DNA of 16,838 bases from Amoeboradix gromovi (taxonomy: Eukaryota > Sanchytriomycota > Sanchytriomycetes > Sanchytriales > Sanchytriaceae). This document shows positions 7,789 to 15,662 of the stretch, in pieces. The stretch covers positions 1-16,838 of the forward strand of contig JADGIF010000152.1 in the NCBI GenBank assembly GCA_018985225.1, written 5' to 3'. The position numbers and the translations under genes were made by a program. Positions within the stretch are counted from its first letter, which is position 1. Each line of letters opens with the position of its first letter. Below the pieces are notes generated by a model, which made no database searches, had not been told where the DNA came from, and was given only the letters and a program-made list of their open reading frames with translations.

Positions 7789-9399
7789 ATGTCTACTGAA
7801 AATGAAAGCAGTGTTGGTAATACTATGGAGCTCTCGGTGGATTCTCTACCGAGACACGATTCTAAATTTGAGATTTATGACCTATTAGATAAAACCAACA
7901 AAAAGCCAGATTTTAAATTTGAGTTTTCATATTTTCCAAATACATTGCCTAGTTTATTTATGAATAGCGATTTTAATAATAGTTGTAAACCGACTTCAAC
8001 TGGTAAATTTGATGCTCAACCGATATTATGGTTAAAGAATGAGTCTAAACCGATGAATATGAAAATATTACACCCACAAGGCTATCATGAGTTAAAAGAG
8101 AAGTTGACTAATATATATTGTAATATTCAGGATAGATCGTATACAGATTGGGATAATTGCAACAATATTTATTATTTAGCCAATTCTTTAGAAACTATTG
8201 ATCTTTTAAGAAAAGAACTTGAAAGTAGAGGCCAATTTGTTATGAGATTTGACATTAGGCTGTTCTATGAGCAGTTTTACACTCATATTTTAAGCTGGAT
8301 CGATGAAGGTGCTCGTAAAGAAGGTAAAAAAGCCTGGATGGCCAAAAAAGCTAGAAAGAAAACATCAATCAATGAGTGGTTATCGCTTTTAGAAGATGCC
8401 ATATGCAATCTTCAATATAGAGAGACCATTGGGCTACCAATCGGATCGGATCTGTTGAAGGAACTAGCTGAAAGTTATTTAATTTGTTTAGATGCTATCC
8501 TTATTAAAGACAAGCCCGTTGAAAATGTCAAAATTATTAGATGTCACGACAATTATGACGTTGTATGTCAATCGCCCTCAGATTGTGAAAAAATGGTCTA
8601 TCATATGGTTTACAAATTGAGAGAATTTAACTTCACAGTCAACTTTGAATCCAACGTACCTTCTAGTGATCCACCTGTGCAATTGTCAACTATGTTAAAT
8701 GGAAACTTGAGTCATGCATTAAGGGTGTTGGATGATTTTAGAACTAAAATGGACTACCATCTCGTTTTATCGCATTTTGCAGAAAAGTTGAAAGGATTTC
8801 CACCAAAAAGAAAATCAAATGATTACTATTATGGACTAATATCCAACCATCCTGGTATTGTCCATCACTTAGTTAATCTATTTCCAACAAATAAAACATT
8901 ATTGACTCTTTTGGTAAAGTTAATAAAACCGTTCTTGCGTCAAGGCATTGCAACACAATTTATTTGCGTATTGGAAATGGTCCGATTGAATTTTAACTCA
9001 ACCGATGTTGATAAAATCGAGAGCACGCTGACAGAAATGGGAGTTGATATTGGCTCATGTATACTTGTACAGGCCTATATGAGTCTGTTTGAGACAATGA
9101 GGTCCACTCAGATGCCTAGTAAGAGTATACAAATAGATGTACTGCAATGTAAAAGCAATGAGTACAAACTTGAAAATTTGGTTTTTACAGTGCCAGAAAA
9201 CGTATCAACGGATGACATAAAAACCAAGTACCTAGAGGCTAGTGGTTGCTGTGAGGATCTATTCTCAGTTTACACAGGTGAGCTAAACATTGCAACAGGT
9301 TCCAGAGGAATCATTAAAGTTAAAGGAAGTGAACAACTATTGGCCCAACATATCAAGTCATTTTTTGGAACTGAGGCATTCAATGTTGTTATTAAATGA
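7789..9399 (+). CDS. Reverse-transcriptase-like protein of the bacterial Abi/DRT (UG) type, altered catalytic box
   Basis: The protein has 536 residues, starts at ATG and has no intron. Its centre fits the polymerase core of bacterial 'unknown group' RTs, which include AbiK/AbiA/Abi-P2 and the defence-associated RTs. Motif A is RFDIRLFYEQFYTHILSW with the metal-binding Asp at D155 and the FY-x-x-x-YTH-x-x-x-W pattern typical of that group. Motif B is GLPIGSD (215-221), followed by the LAESYL helix. Motif C is RCHDNYD (251-257), where the usual YxDD has become C-H-D-N. The first Asp (D254) is kept and the second is Asn. After motif C a helical region (about 305-440) may match the HEAT-like alpha-repeat tail of Abi RTs. 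Residues 445-536 look like a separate mixed domain I cannot name. Bacterial relatives make DNA, often protein-primed, and act against phages. Whether this copy polymerises is open. AATAAA at 9460-9465 is a likely poly(A) signal. A domesticated or horizontally acquired gene is likely. Confidence 0.72.
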   Translation: MSTENESSVGNTMELSVDSLPRHDSKFEIYDLLDKTNKKPDFKFEFSYFPNTLPSLFMNSDFNNSCKPTSTGKFDAQPILWLKNESKPMNMKILHPQGYHELKEKLTNIYCNIQDRSYTDWDNCNNIYYLANSLETIDLLRKELESRGQFVMRFDIRLFYEQFYTHILSWIDEGARKEGKKAWMAKKARKKTSINEWLSLLEDAICNLQYRETIGLPIGSDLLKELAESYLICLDAILIKDKPVENVKIIRCHDNYDVVCQSPSDCEKMVYHMVYKLREFNFTVNFESNVPSSDPPVQLSTMLNGNLSHALRVLDDFRTKMDYHLVLSHFAEKLKGFPPKRKSNDYYYGLISNHPGIVHHLVNLFPTNKTLLTLLVKLIKPFLRQGIATQFICVLEMVRLNFNSTDVDKIESTLTEMGVDIGSCILVQAYMSLFETMRSTQMPSKSIQIDVLQCKSNEYKLENLVFTVPENVSTDDIKTKYLEASGCCEDLFSVYTGELNIATGSRGIIKVKGSEQLLAQHIKSFFGTEAFNVVIK

Positions 9400-9542
9400 T
9401 TTAATGTATTACTTCTTAAACCAAAGTCATTTGTCTGAGGAAGGATCAGATTTAGACAATAAATACATATACAAGTAATGTGGATAAACCCGGATCGAAA
9501 TGGGAAGAAAGCTGGCACAAGATCAATCAAATTTCCGGTTTA
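9400..9542. terminator. Shared 3' region of two convergent genes
   Basis: Only 143 bases separate the stop codons of the RT-like gene (+) and the nucleotidyltransferase gene (-). A plus-strand AATAAA lies at 9460-9465. A minus-strand AATAAA (plus TTTATT at 9539-9544) overlaps the nucleotidyltransferase stop codon itself. The two transcripts probably overlap at their ends. Confidence 0.5.
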
Positions 9543-11036
9543 TTAAAATTTTATAATTTCGCCAATCATAGCTCTTAAATAATAATTTTTGGCAATTTCA
9601 GTATTCATATATAAATCAATTCTTGGGACTTCATTAATTAATTCAAAGCATTTTTTTGCTGCCTCTTTCATCTTTTCTTCTAATTGTTGTAGTTTTGTAT
9701 TTAATTTAGGCTGATTGCCTTGTGTAATTAATGCTTTGAGTATAGACCATTCTGTACTAAATGGTTTTTTAGAGAATAACTTTGAATACATTTTACCAAA
9801 ATCCCCAATGAGCTCCTTCATTGAATCATCAATTAACATATTGATGTGTTTATCAAACATGTCTACCAATGCATCTGATGTCTTTTCAAATTCAGAGTGA
9901 TCTACTTGGCCCTTGAGCTTTTTCAACATTTTAAAATATCTGAAATGGCCACCTTTATCACGACGAAAAGACTCATTGTCATTAGTACTGAACCTGACAA
10001 TCTTTCCACGAATATCAGATACACCATTTTTTGGATCCCATAGTTTTCCTGTCATTGGACTATAAAATATAGAGTTAGCAGTGAAGTCTCTTGTTTTTGT
10101 ATCCTCGTCAAATCCATAGCCTTGTAAGTATTGTAAATCTGTGTTTGGACTTAATTTTCCCTTTTCGATTCCTCCAAGATCGTCTAAATGTAGTGATTTC
10201 ATCACACCAATATCCAAGGCTTCAGGTTCTTCTTGAAAGGGCATTAATTTCATCATTCCAAAAGACTGCCGTTTCTCATCACACAGCAATGTCTCTTTTC
10301 CAAAAGCTTTACCAGATTCACTATAGATGGACTCCAATAGTCTCTTTAGCAGTACATATGGATATGAAATGCACAAATCAATATCATTTAATTTTGCGCT
10401 TGGGTTCTGAATAAGGTCACATATGGAGCCTCCAACAACAAAGACCGGTATTTCAAAACCAGTTCCATAGCTTATTCTTGGCAATAACTCCATAATCTTG
10501 AATCCACGAATTGTATTTGTGATGATTGTTTTTTGCAACGTGTCAATTGCTGATTTCAAATCATCAGTAACAAGAATAGGAGTGCATTTACCTGGCTGTG
10601 GCTGTGGCTTAAGTTCCCAATTTACTTGATCTAGCTCCTTTACTATAAAGTTATCGTAATGTTTAATTACAATTTTGCTCATATCCTCATTGTAGCCAAT
10701 GTATTCGGCTTCATATAATTTAGAATTTCTTTCTGTTATTTTAATTGTGCTATGCACTGGTAGACGCCAAATGTTTAGCTTATCAGCAATCTGATAAGTG
10801 AGTGTAACTTTGAAGTGAGTTATTTTCAATGTTACACGTCGATTTCCAGTAAGATAAATAGGGATCTGTAACCAAATATCCAATGGTTTTTCCAACTCGG
10901 AAGTATTAAAATCAAACTGGCCAATAGTCGAATCACCTTCGAATCTACCAGCAACTGCTTCTTCAATATCCTTATGCCTTAAAATAATCTTGGAATCTGT
11001 ACGATTATCAATTTTTTCGACACGTGGACTACTATA
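9543..11036 (-). CDS. Class II nucleotidyltransferase, CCA-adding / poly(A)-polymerase head domain; 5' end unresolved
   Basis: The catalytic head is clear. Numbering from the codon at 10893-10895, VVGGSICDLI is at 153-162 (G-G-x-x-x-D), NDIDL at 170-174 gives the D-x-D metal pair, ALDIG near 227 offers a third carboxylate, and TRDFTANSIFYSP at 268-280 plus DPKNGVSDIRGKIVRF is the RRDFTxN...DP..G..D... signature of tRNA CCA-adding enzymes. The next motif, normally EDxxR for nucleotide choice, reads RDKGGHFR: the Asp is kept but the selecting Arg is replaced, so true CCA addition is doubtful. N-terminal to the head lies a beta-rich part; residues 47-96 could be a Tudor-like barrel (YEAEYIGYNEDMSKIVIKHY). 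The frame stays open up to 11036 without an ATG, since position 10893-10895 is TTG, so the start codon must lie in an upstream exon or be non-AUG. The C-terminal 120 residues are helical. It converges on the RT-like gene. Confidence 0.75.
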   Translation of the reverse strand, partial: YSSPRVEKIDNRTDSKIILRHKDIEEAVAGRFEGDSTIGQFDFNTSELEKPLDIWLQIPIYLTGNRRVTLKITHFKVTLTYQIADKLNIWRLPVHSTIKITERNSKLYEAEYIGYNEDMSKIVIKHYDNFIVKELDQVNWELKPQPQPGKCTPILVTDDLKSAIDTLQKTIITNTIRGFKIMELLPRISYGTGFEIPVFVVGGSICDLIQNPSAKLNDIDLCISYPYVLLKRLLESIYSESGKAFGKETLLCDEKRQSFGMMKLMPFQEEPEALDIGVMKSLHLDDLGGIEKGKLSPNTDLQYLQGYGFDEDTKTRDFTANSIFYSPMTGKLWDPKNGVSDIRGKIVRFSTNDNESFRRDKGGHFRYFKMLKKLKGQVDHSEFEKTSDALVDMFDKHINMLIDDSMKELIGDFGKMYSKLFSKKPFSTEWSILKALITQGNQPKLNTKLQQLEEKMKEAAKKCFELINEVPRIDLYMNTEIAKNYYLRAMIGEIIKF

Positions 11037-11252
11037 TTAGATCTGTATTGTTTCTCTTCTATCATTTATCTCAATAAATAATCATTGCATTGACACAAGA
11101 CTTGTATTTTCAGATAGCTTGAAGTTCCTAGATTAAGAATGTGTTTATTTTGAAATTTCGACCTACAGCGATTTGGTGTCCCAACTGATTTTCCAAATAT
11201 CTCATTAAGAAAAAAATAAACACCAATTCGTTATTTTTGTCCAATCAGGTCC
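11037..11252. other. Upstream region of the nucleotidyltransferase gene
   Basis: This stretch probably holds the missing first exon and intron, or the 5' leader, of the nucleotidyltransferase gene. I could not choose a start with confidence. It contains ATTTGGTGTCCCA at 11171-11183, a 13-base perfect inverted match to 11257-11269. Confidence 0.4.
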
Positions 11253-11662
11253 CATATGGGACACCAAATATAAAAACTAGACTAACTCGTTTTTAAAGGA
11301 GGTGCTCCATACGGAGGAAATGCTATCATTAATAAAAGATCTTCTTCTATTATACCAATTTTCTTTCATTAATTGTATTCCTCTTTTCAAAATAAAACTA
11401 GAAGACCCTGCATCTCGTTCAAATATATGAGGTCTTTGATCATCTCAGAGGCTTATTTGAAATAAAGATTGGATGAAAGAGTAAGAGAATAGCTGTACAG
11501 AATATTTATTTTTGAAATTTCGATACAAAAAGTTATTTATTTTCCTTTTATACTCGTCAAATCCGCAACTAGCTGAATGTCCACTCGCCTCTTAAATCCA
11601 TAAAATTAATAAAGCTGAAGTAATGAAAGTTAGTCCAGTTTTTATATTTGATGTCCCATATG
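11249..11662. repeat. Repeat copy C: gene relic flanked by a 35-bp inverted repeat
   Basis: The 35 bases at 11253-11287 are the reverse complement of 11628-11662 with two mismatches. The shared core, in the right-hand orientation, runs from AGTTAGTC to GTCCCATATG. Between the arms, the minus strand of about 11470-11288 is open for roughly 60 codons (FERDAGSSSFILKRG...), and 11521-11658 is the direct copy of 1-154. At the left arm a 14-base perfect palindrome, GTCCCATATGGGAC, spans 11249-11262. The inverted arms resemble the ends of a small DNA transposon, but I see no convincing target-site duplication. A rearranged tail-end duplication of the multicopy gene is the alternative. The arms lie upstream of the two divergent flanking genes. 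Confidence 0.7.
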
Positions 11663-11696
11663 TAGATCATTCTCAAGCAGGGGGCGAATACGAGAC

Positions 11697-12629
11697 ATGT
11701 CCCTTTTTTTAACGTTGTTCATTACACAACATTTTTCGGAAAAGGTTGTAGAGTTCTGGGGGTTTGAACCGTGGAAAGCAACGTTGATGTTAGATCTTGA
11801 AAGCTCTGTGATACCTCTGGATGGATCGACTTATTATGATACGCTAACTGAAAGTATGCGAGGTTTACCATACTCCTATTTGTGGGAATCAATGAGGGAA
11901 GTAAAAAAAGAATCAACAGATGAGTTTGAAAATGCTGGCTCTATTTTTATGCCTGAATCACCGTCTGACTCTTTTGGTTACATTACAACTGACAACAAGT
12001 TTGTGAATTACAAACTGTTTTTAGATGACGAGGAATTAAGTTCATCAAAATTTCAACTTGATGGGGAAGTAAGCATTAATTTATTTGTTTATGCCTTTTC
12101 AAAATCAGATGAAGATTGGCGACTTCTCGTTAATAATCAACCGAGTAAGACTCCCATCACAGCAGCTGGAAAGAAACAAAATCTTATTAGTATAATACTG
12201 GATACGTTGTATGAGAACAGTGGATTTCAGCAACTGCCTGATATAATTCAAATATTGGGATATACTGAAGAGCGTACGAAATTTATTTGCGACACAACTT
12301 TTTTTGTTGAATTTGTCGGCGGTGAAACAAAGGCACTGGACACTGTAAAACCACCTATGCAATTTTATCCATATCAGTCATTTGGCTATATGTCACATGG
12401 TGTTTTTAAATCTTGTTCATTCCATACTTCTCTTGCTATGAGAAGACTTTGTAACCATAACAAGTATATATTGTATCCCATGAGACGCGGTCAATCTGTA
12501 TCTCAAGTGCAGTGGATAAGAATTAAGCTAGAGATATCTTCTGCTTGTGATCTTCAAAGCAAACCAATTAATGATAACTCAGCGGTTCAGCTAATACCAT
12601 GTATAAAATTTACGACATTGGATCAATAG
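11697..12629 (+). CDS. Orphan protein, 310 residues
   Basis: A single intact frame starts at an ATG 35 bases after the right arm of repeat C and has no intron. I recognise no family. The N-terminus (MSLFLTLFITQHF) is weakly hydrophobic but is not followed by a typical cleavage site. The rest reads as a soluble mixed alpha/beta protein: an acidic first third (MREVKKESTDEFENAGS), a central part with VNNQPSKTPITAAGKKQN, and an aromatic stretch FYPYQSFGYMSHGVFKSCSF near residues 222-241. There are no transmembrane helices, zinc-finger cysteine sets or coiled coils. Base composition and codon use look like those of the RT-like gene. It is divergent from the nucleotidyltransferase gene. A poly(A)-like AATAAA lies at 12752-12757. 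It may be real because it is long and unbroken among relics, but function is unknown. Confidence 0.55.
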   Translation: MSLFLTLFITQHFSEKVVEFWGFEPWKATLMLDLESSVIPLDGSTYYDTLTESMRGLPYSYLWESMREVKKESTDEFENAGSIFMPESPSDSFGYITTDNKFVNYKLFLDDEELSSSKFQLDGEVSINLFVYAFSKSDEDWRLLVNNQPSKTPITAAGKKQNLISIILDTLYENSGFQQLPDIIQILGYTEERTKFICDTTFFVEFVGGETKALDTVKPPMQFYPYQSFGYMSHGVFKSCSFHTSLAMRRLCNHNKYILYPMRRGQSVSQVQWIRIKLEISSACDLQSKPINDNSAVQLIPCIKFTTLDQ

Positions 12630-12965
12630 AGGACAGAAGTATACTACAGAATTCCGTAGTCGAGTCGGTAAACTATTAAACAGGGTTTAAGACTTGAAAT
12701 GTTAGGTTGCTATGCAGACGACCAATTTACTACCAGATGCATACGGAAATCAATAAACAATTTGTATAAAGGTTTTAATTAAGAACTGCTTTGATTAGCT
12801 TCAGGAGAGCCACAGAATTGATCTCTGATTTTTTGTAAATCCGATTCTCGACCTGTTCATTTTTTGTTCGCAATTGGTCTAAATTGCAATTAAATTAAAC
12901 GGCCTTGAGTTTGCACAATAAACAGGACTGGCGACAGCTATTCACAGCAAAGTATAATAAATCTA
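12630..12965. other. Intergenic between convergent genes, nothing recognised
   Basis: This stretch holds the 3' flanks of the orphan gene (+) and the SUMO-ligase gene (-). It contains AATAAA at 12752-12757 and another AATAAA near 12916 on the plus strand. No ORF of coding character, RNA gene or repeat was seen. Confidence 0.5.
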
Positions 12966-14399
12966 CTAGCACAAATTAATGATCTCTCCAGTCATTCCCT
13001 TGAGTTCTTGCAAATCTCCAGTTAGATCTATGACCTCATTTTGACCACCATTTTTTTTAGCAGACAAATTACCCGGCAAGTCCACAAGCTCTATAACATT
13101 GTGGTTCTCTATGACATTGCTCCAATTGCCCTGCTGATCTATTTTCACCACATCCTTATCTGTAGATCTAATTATTTCATCAACGTATTCATCGAACACT
13201 AACATGTTCAAAATTGATTTACTGTAGGATTCGTAAAACGAAGAGCTTAGTGCTTTGCTGCTTTTCGTGAACTCAAAATCACTAGTTGTAACCTTTGTGC
13301 TAATGTCTCTGTTACATACAAAACAATTGTTTTTAGTGGAGGTGCGCACGGTACACAGCGTAGATACATCAAAGCAATCGGAATGCGGACATTGCTTGAA
13401 TCTCACTGGAAACTCAATGCGATTAAGAGTTATTGGGTCTACAAGTCTGCAATCAGTTGACTCCACAGAAAAATCTTCATCCTTGTTGTTGAGCATCTTC
13501 CTAATTCTTTTTACAGATTCTTTTTTGCTCAGCTTATGATTTAAAAGAATAGCAGAATGCAAAGAGTACAAAGATTCATTTACGCCCAGAACTATGAAAA
13601 TTGAAATATTCCTTAGATCTAGTGCACGGATTATATCGGTCGCAGAAGACGGCCCTTGAAGATAAGGAGACTGGATGTTATGAGCGGTCATATTGGAACA
13701 CGATCTATATTTCACCGATATGGAATTATCACCTATTTGAAGGAATTTATCAATGTAAAAAAGATTGAATTGCATATTAGCAGATCCCAGCTCATTTTGC
13801 ATGTTGTACTTGTTTAGCACATTAGAATTGATTTCAGCGGAATAAATCTGGGAAGATCGACTCCGGATCAAAACCTTTTTATTAGCATACAATAAAGTGT
13901 ACAAATCAGTCAGCACTAACACTGTAAACCCGTACTTTTTATTCAAAAGTAGATTGTCTTGGATTACCTGGATGCTCTCAGCACTACCGTCATTTGAAAA
14001 GACTGCTGTTGTTTTTGGAATAAACACGTCCAATACTTTGATATCGTTATAGTGTAACGGCAAATCAAAGTCACATTTAGAAACATTAAACAGATGGCCA
14101 GGGAATTTTAAATAAGTGGAATCTTCAATAGTGGTTTTGGAAATATTTTCAACGGTGATAACTCCATTGTTCAGCTCCTTTTTGTATGGTTCCGCTGCCT
14201 TTTTAATAGACCGAGAGGTTTTAGGCACCCTGCCACCTCTTGAACCTCTAATGCTAGTGGACGTAGCAGTATTTTTACTTATCTGTTTTGGTGCTATTGG
14301 CCTTAAGATTACTTTAGATGCGCCTAGTTCGTCATTGTTTTGAATTGCTTGCTCTCTGATAGCATTCTGTCTGGCTTTAGCTGTATCACTGACGGACAT
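12966..14399 (-). CDS. Siz/PIAS-type SUMO E3 ligase
   Basis: The 477-residue protein has an SP-RING (MIZ) zinc finger. Residues 317-362 contain DPITLNRIEFPVRFKQC, then the C-x-H-x2-C box CPHSDCFD (C337, H339, C342) and C359-x2-C362 (CFVC). This is followed by the typical IDEYVDEIL-like segment, here FDEYVDEIIRSTDKDV, and a GNW tail. Such proteins bring the SUMO-loaded E2 (Ubc9) to targets such as septins, PCNA and chromatin proteins. Residues about 90-240 probably form the PINIT substrate domain. The basic N-terminus (RGSRGGRVPKTSRSIKKA) could bind DNA or act as a nuclear signal; I see no SAP domain, which yeast Siz1 and animal PIAS have. The last 45 residues hold three hydrophobic-acidic SUMO-interacting motifs: VIELVDL (435-441), VIDLTGD (456-462) and EIINL (472-476). 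The ATG at 14397-14399 gives an intact, intronless gene. It is divergent from the HIS5-type gene. Confidence 0.85.
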   Translation of the reverse strand: MSVSDTAKARQNAIREQAIQNNDELGASKVILRPIAPKQISKNTATSTSIRGSRGGRVPKTSRSIKKAAEPYKKELNNGVITVENISKTTIEDSTYLKFPGHLFNVSKCDFDLPLHYNDIKVLDVFIPKTTAVFSNDGSAESIQVIQDNLLLNKKYGFTVLVLTDLYTLLYANKKVLIRSRSSQIYSAEINSNVLNKYNMQNELGSANMQFNLFYIDKFLQIGDNSISVKYRSCSNMTAHNIQSPYLQGPSSATDIIRALDLRNISIFIVLGVNESLYSLHSAILLNHKLSKKESVKRIRKMLNNKDEDFSVESTDCRLVDPITLNRIEFPVRFKQCPHSDCFDVSTLCTVRTSTKNNCFVCNRDISTKVTTSDFEFTKSSKALSSSFYESYSKSILNMLVFDEYVDEIIRSTDKDVVKIDQQGNWSNVIENHNVIELVDLPGNLSAKKNGGQNEVIDLTGDLQELKGMTGEIINLC

Positions 14400-14582
14400 A
14401 AATTAATACTGGTAACAAGGAGCACGTTTGATACCTCACTATTTTAATGTGTACATACTGCGATGCTGCTATAATATCCGTGTTAGTTTTATGCCTTGGA
14501 TAATCCAAAGTCTAATTCTTAACACCTGATTCATCTATCATTATGGAGATTTTATAAATTTGAATATTGCCCCTGTTATTGC
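14400..14582. promoter_or_regulatory. Bidirectional promoter region, SUMO ligase / HIS5
   Basis: The 183 bases between the divergent start codons must hold both promoters unless one gene has a longer leader. There is no clean TATA box. TGATTCA at 14527-14533 is one base from the Gcn4/CpcA site TGA(C/G)TCA that controls amino-acid genes in fungi, which is suggestive only. Confidence 0.35.
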
Positions 14583-15662
14583 ATGTTTGATCATTTAGTT
14601 CGTGAAAACATAAAAAGATTAAAACCATATACCTCTGCCAGACACGATATAAAAGAAGGCATTTTGCTAGACGCAAATGAAAATAGCATTGGAGACAGTA
14701 TAGGCTGTAATCTAAATCGATACCCAGACCCATTTCAACGAGAATTAAAAAAGAAAATTGCAAATTTTAGAAAAGTAGATGAATCTAATATTTTTATTGG
14801 AAACGGGTCTGATGAAGCTATAGATTTGATAATCCGTGTATTCTGTGAGCCTAAACAAGACTCCGTTCTGATTACACCACCCACTTATGGTATGTATGGT
14901 GTTCAAGCTGATATTCACGATGTTACTGTATTAAAAGCCAATCTCTTGCCTGATTTTCAGTTGGATATGGCCGAAATGCTTTCCCAAATCTCAAAGAATC
15001 CTAAAATAGTTTGGCTCTGTTCTCCAGGTAATCCTACTGGTACCTGTTTAACTAAATCCTCCATAAAGGCCGTCATTCAAGCATCTATTAATAGCATTGT
15101 GGTTATTGATGAAGCTTATATTGACTTCTGTCCATTGTCAACCTGCATTGACTTTCTATCGGAATTTGAAAATGTTGTTATTCTACAAACTTGTTCTAAA
15201 TCATTCGGGCTAGCTGGTTTACGATTAGGCATAGCTCTTGCTTCTGATTCTATTATAGCTTTTATGAACAAGATTAAGACTCCTTATAACTTATCGCAAT
15301 TAACGATTAGTCATGGTTTAAAAGCATTCTCAAAAGAAAGCATTGATAGAATGAATGAAATGACTACTCATCTTAATATAAGCAGATACAATTTCAGGGA
15401 ATGGCTTTCTCAATTCACATTTGTAAGGATTTTAGATCAAGGAAATGCCAATTTCGTACTCTGTCAGATATTGGTGGATAACAAACCAAACAATGATGTG
15501 GCGTTGAAAATGTATAAATCCCTGGTAGACGATGGTATAATCACACGGTTTAGAGGTAACGATACTAATTGTGAGGCCACATTACGCATTTCAATTGGAA
15601 ATGATCATGAAATGATAGTACTCAAATCACTGTTTGAAAAGAATTACAACTTAAATAAATGA
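14583..15662 (+). CDS. HIS5: Histidinol-phosphate aminotransferase
   Basis: This PLP enzyme converts imidazole-acetol phosphate and glutamate to histidinol phosphate and 2-oxoglutarate, a late step of histidine synthesis. It is a fold-type I aminotransferase of 359 residues, normal for the family (yeast His5 about 385). Visible features are LLDANEN near residue 28 (substrate region), RYPDP (46-50), GNGSDEAIDL (73-82, phosphate cup), PPTYGMY (99-105), SPGNPTG (147-153), DEAYIDF (176-182), the PLP lysine K206 in TCSKSFGLAGLRLG, and a C-terminal RISIGN with the carboxylate-binding arginine. The ATG at 14583 gives the expected N-terminus, and there is no intron. The symbol follows yeast usage. 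Its stop codon lies one base from the stop of the WC-2-like gene on the other strand. Confidence 0.95.
   Translation: MFDHLVRENIKRLKPYTSARHDIKEGILLDANENSIGDSIGCNLNRYPDPFQRELKKKIANFRKVDESNIFIGNGSDEAIDLIIRVFCEPKQDSVLITPPTYGMYGVQADIHDVTVLKANLLPDFQLDMAEMLSQISKNPKIVWLCSPGNPTGTCLTKSSIKAVIQASINSIVVIDEAYIDFCPLSTCIDFLSEFENVVILQTCSKSFGLAGLRLGIALASDSIIAFMNKIKTPYNLSQLTISHGLKAFSKESIDRMNEMTTHLNISRYNFREWLSQFTFVRILDQGNANFVLCQILVDNKPNNDVALKMYKSLVDDGIITRFRGNDTNCEATLRISIGNDHEMIVLKSLFEKNYNLNK

Noticed and set aside
7789-9399. Retrotransposon (LINE or LTR) origin for the RT-like ORF
   Set aside because: There is no integrase, RNase H, endonuclease or gag sequence and no LTRs or poly(A) tail with duplications. 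The FYxxxYTH and GLPIG patterns point to the bacterial UG type.
11253-11662. A complete Tc1/mariner-type MITE with TA target duplication
   Set aside because: The inverted arms are clear but the flanking bases do not give a matching TA duplication on both sides, and the interior looks coding-derived.
14527-14533. TGATTCA as a Gcn4/CpcA binding site for HIS5
   Set aside because: It is one base off the consensus and single. It is mentioned only as suggestive and not called.
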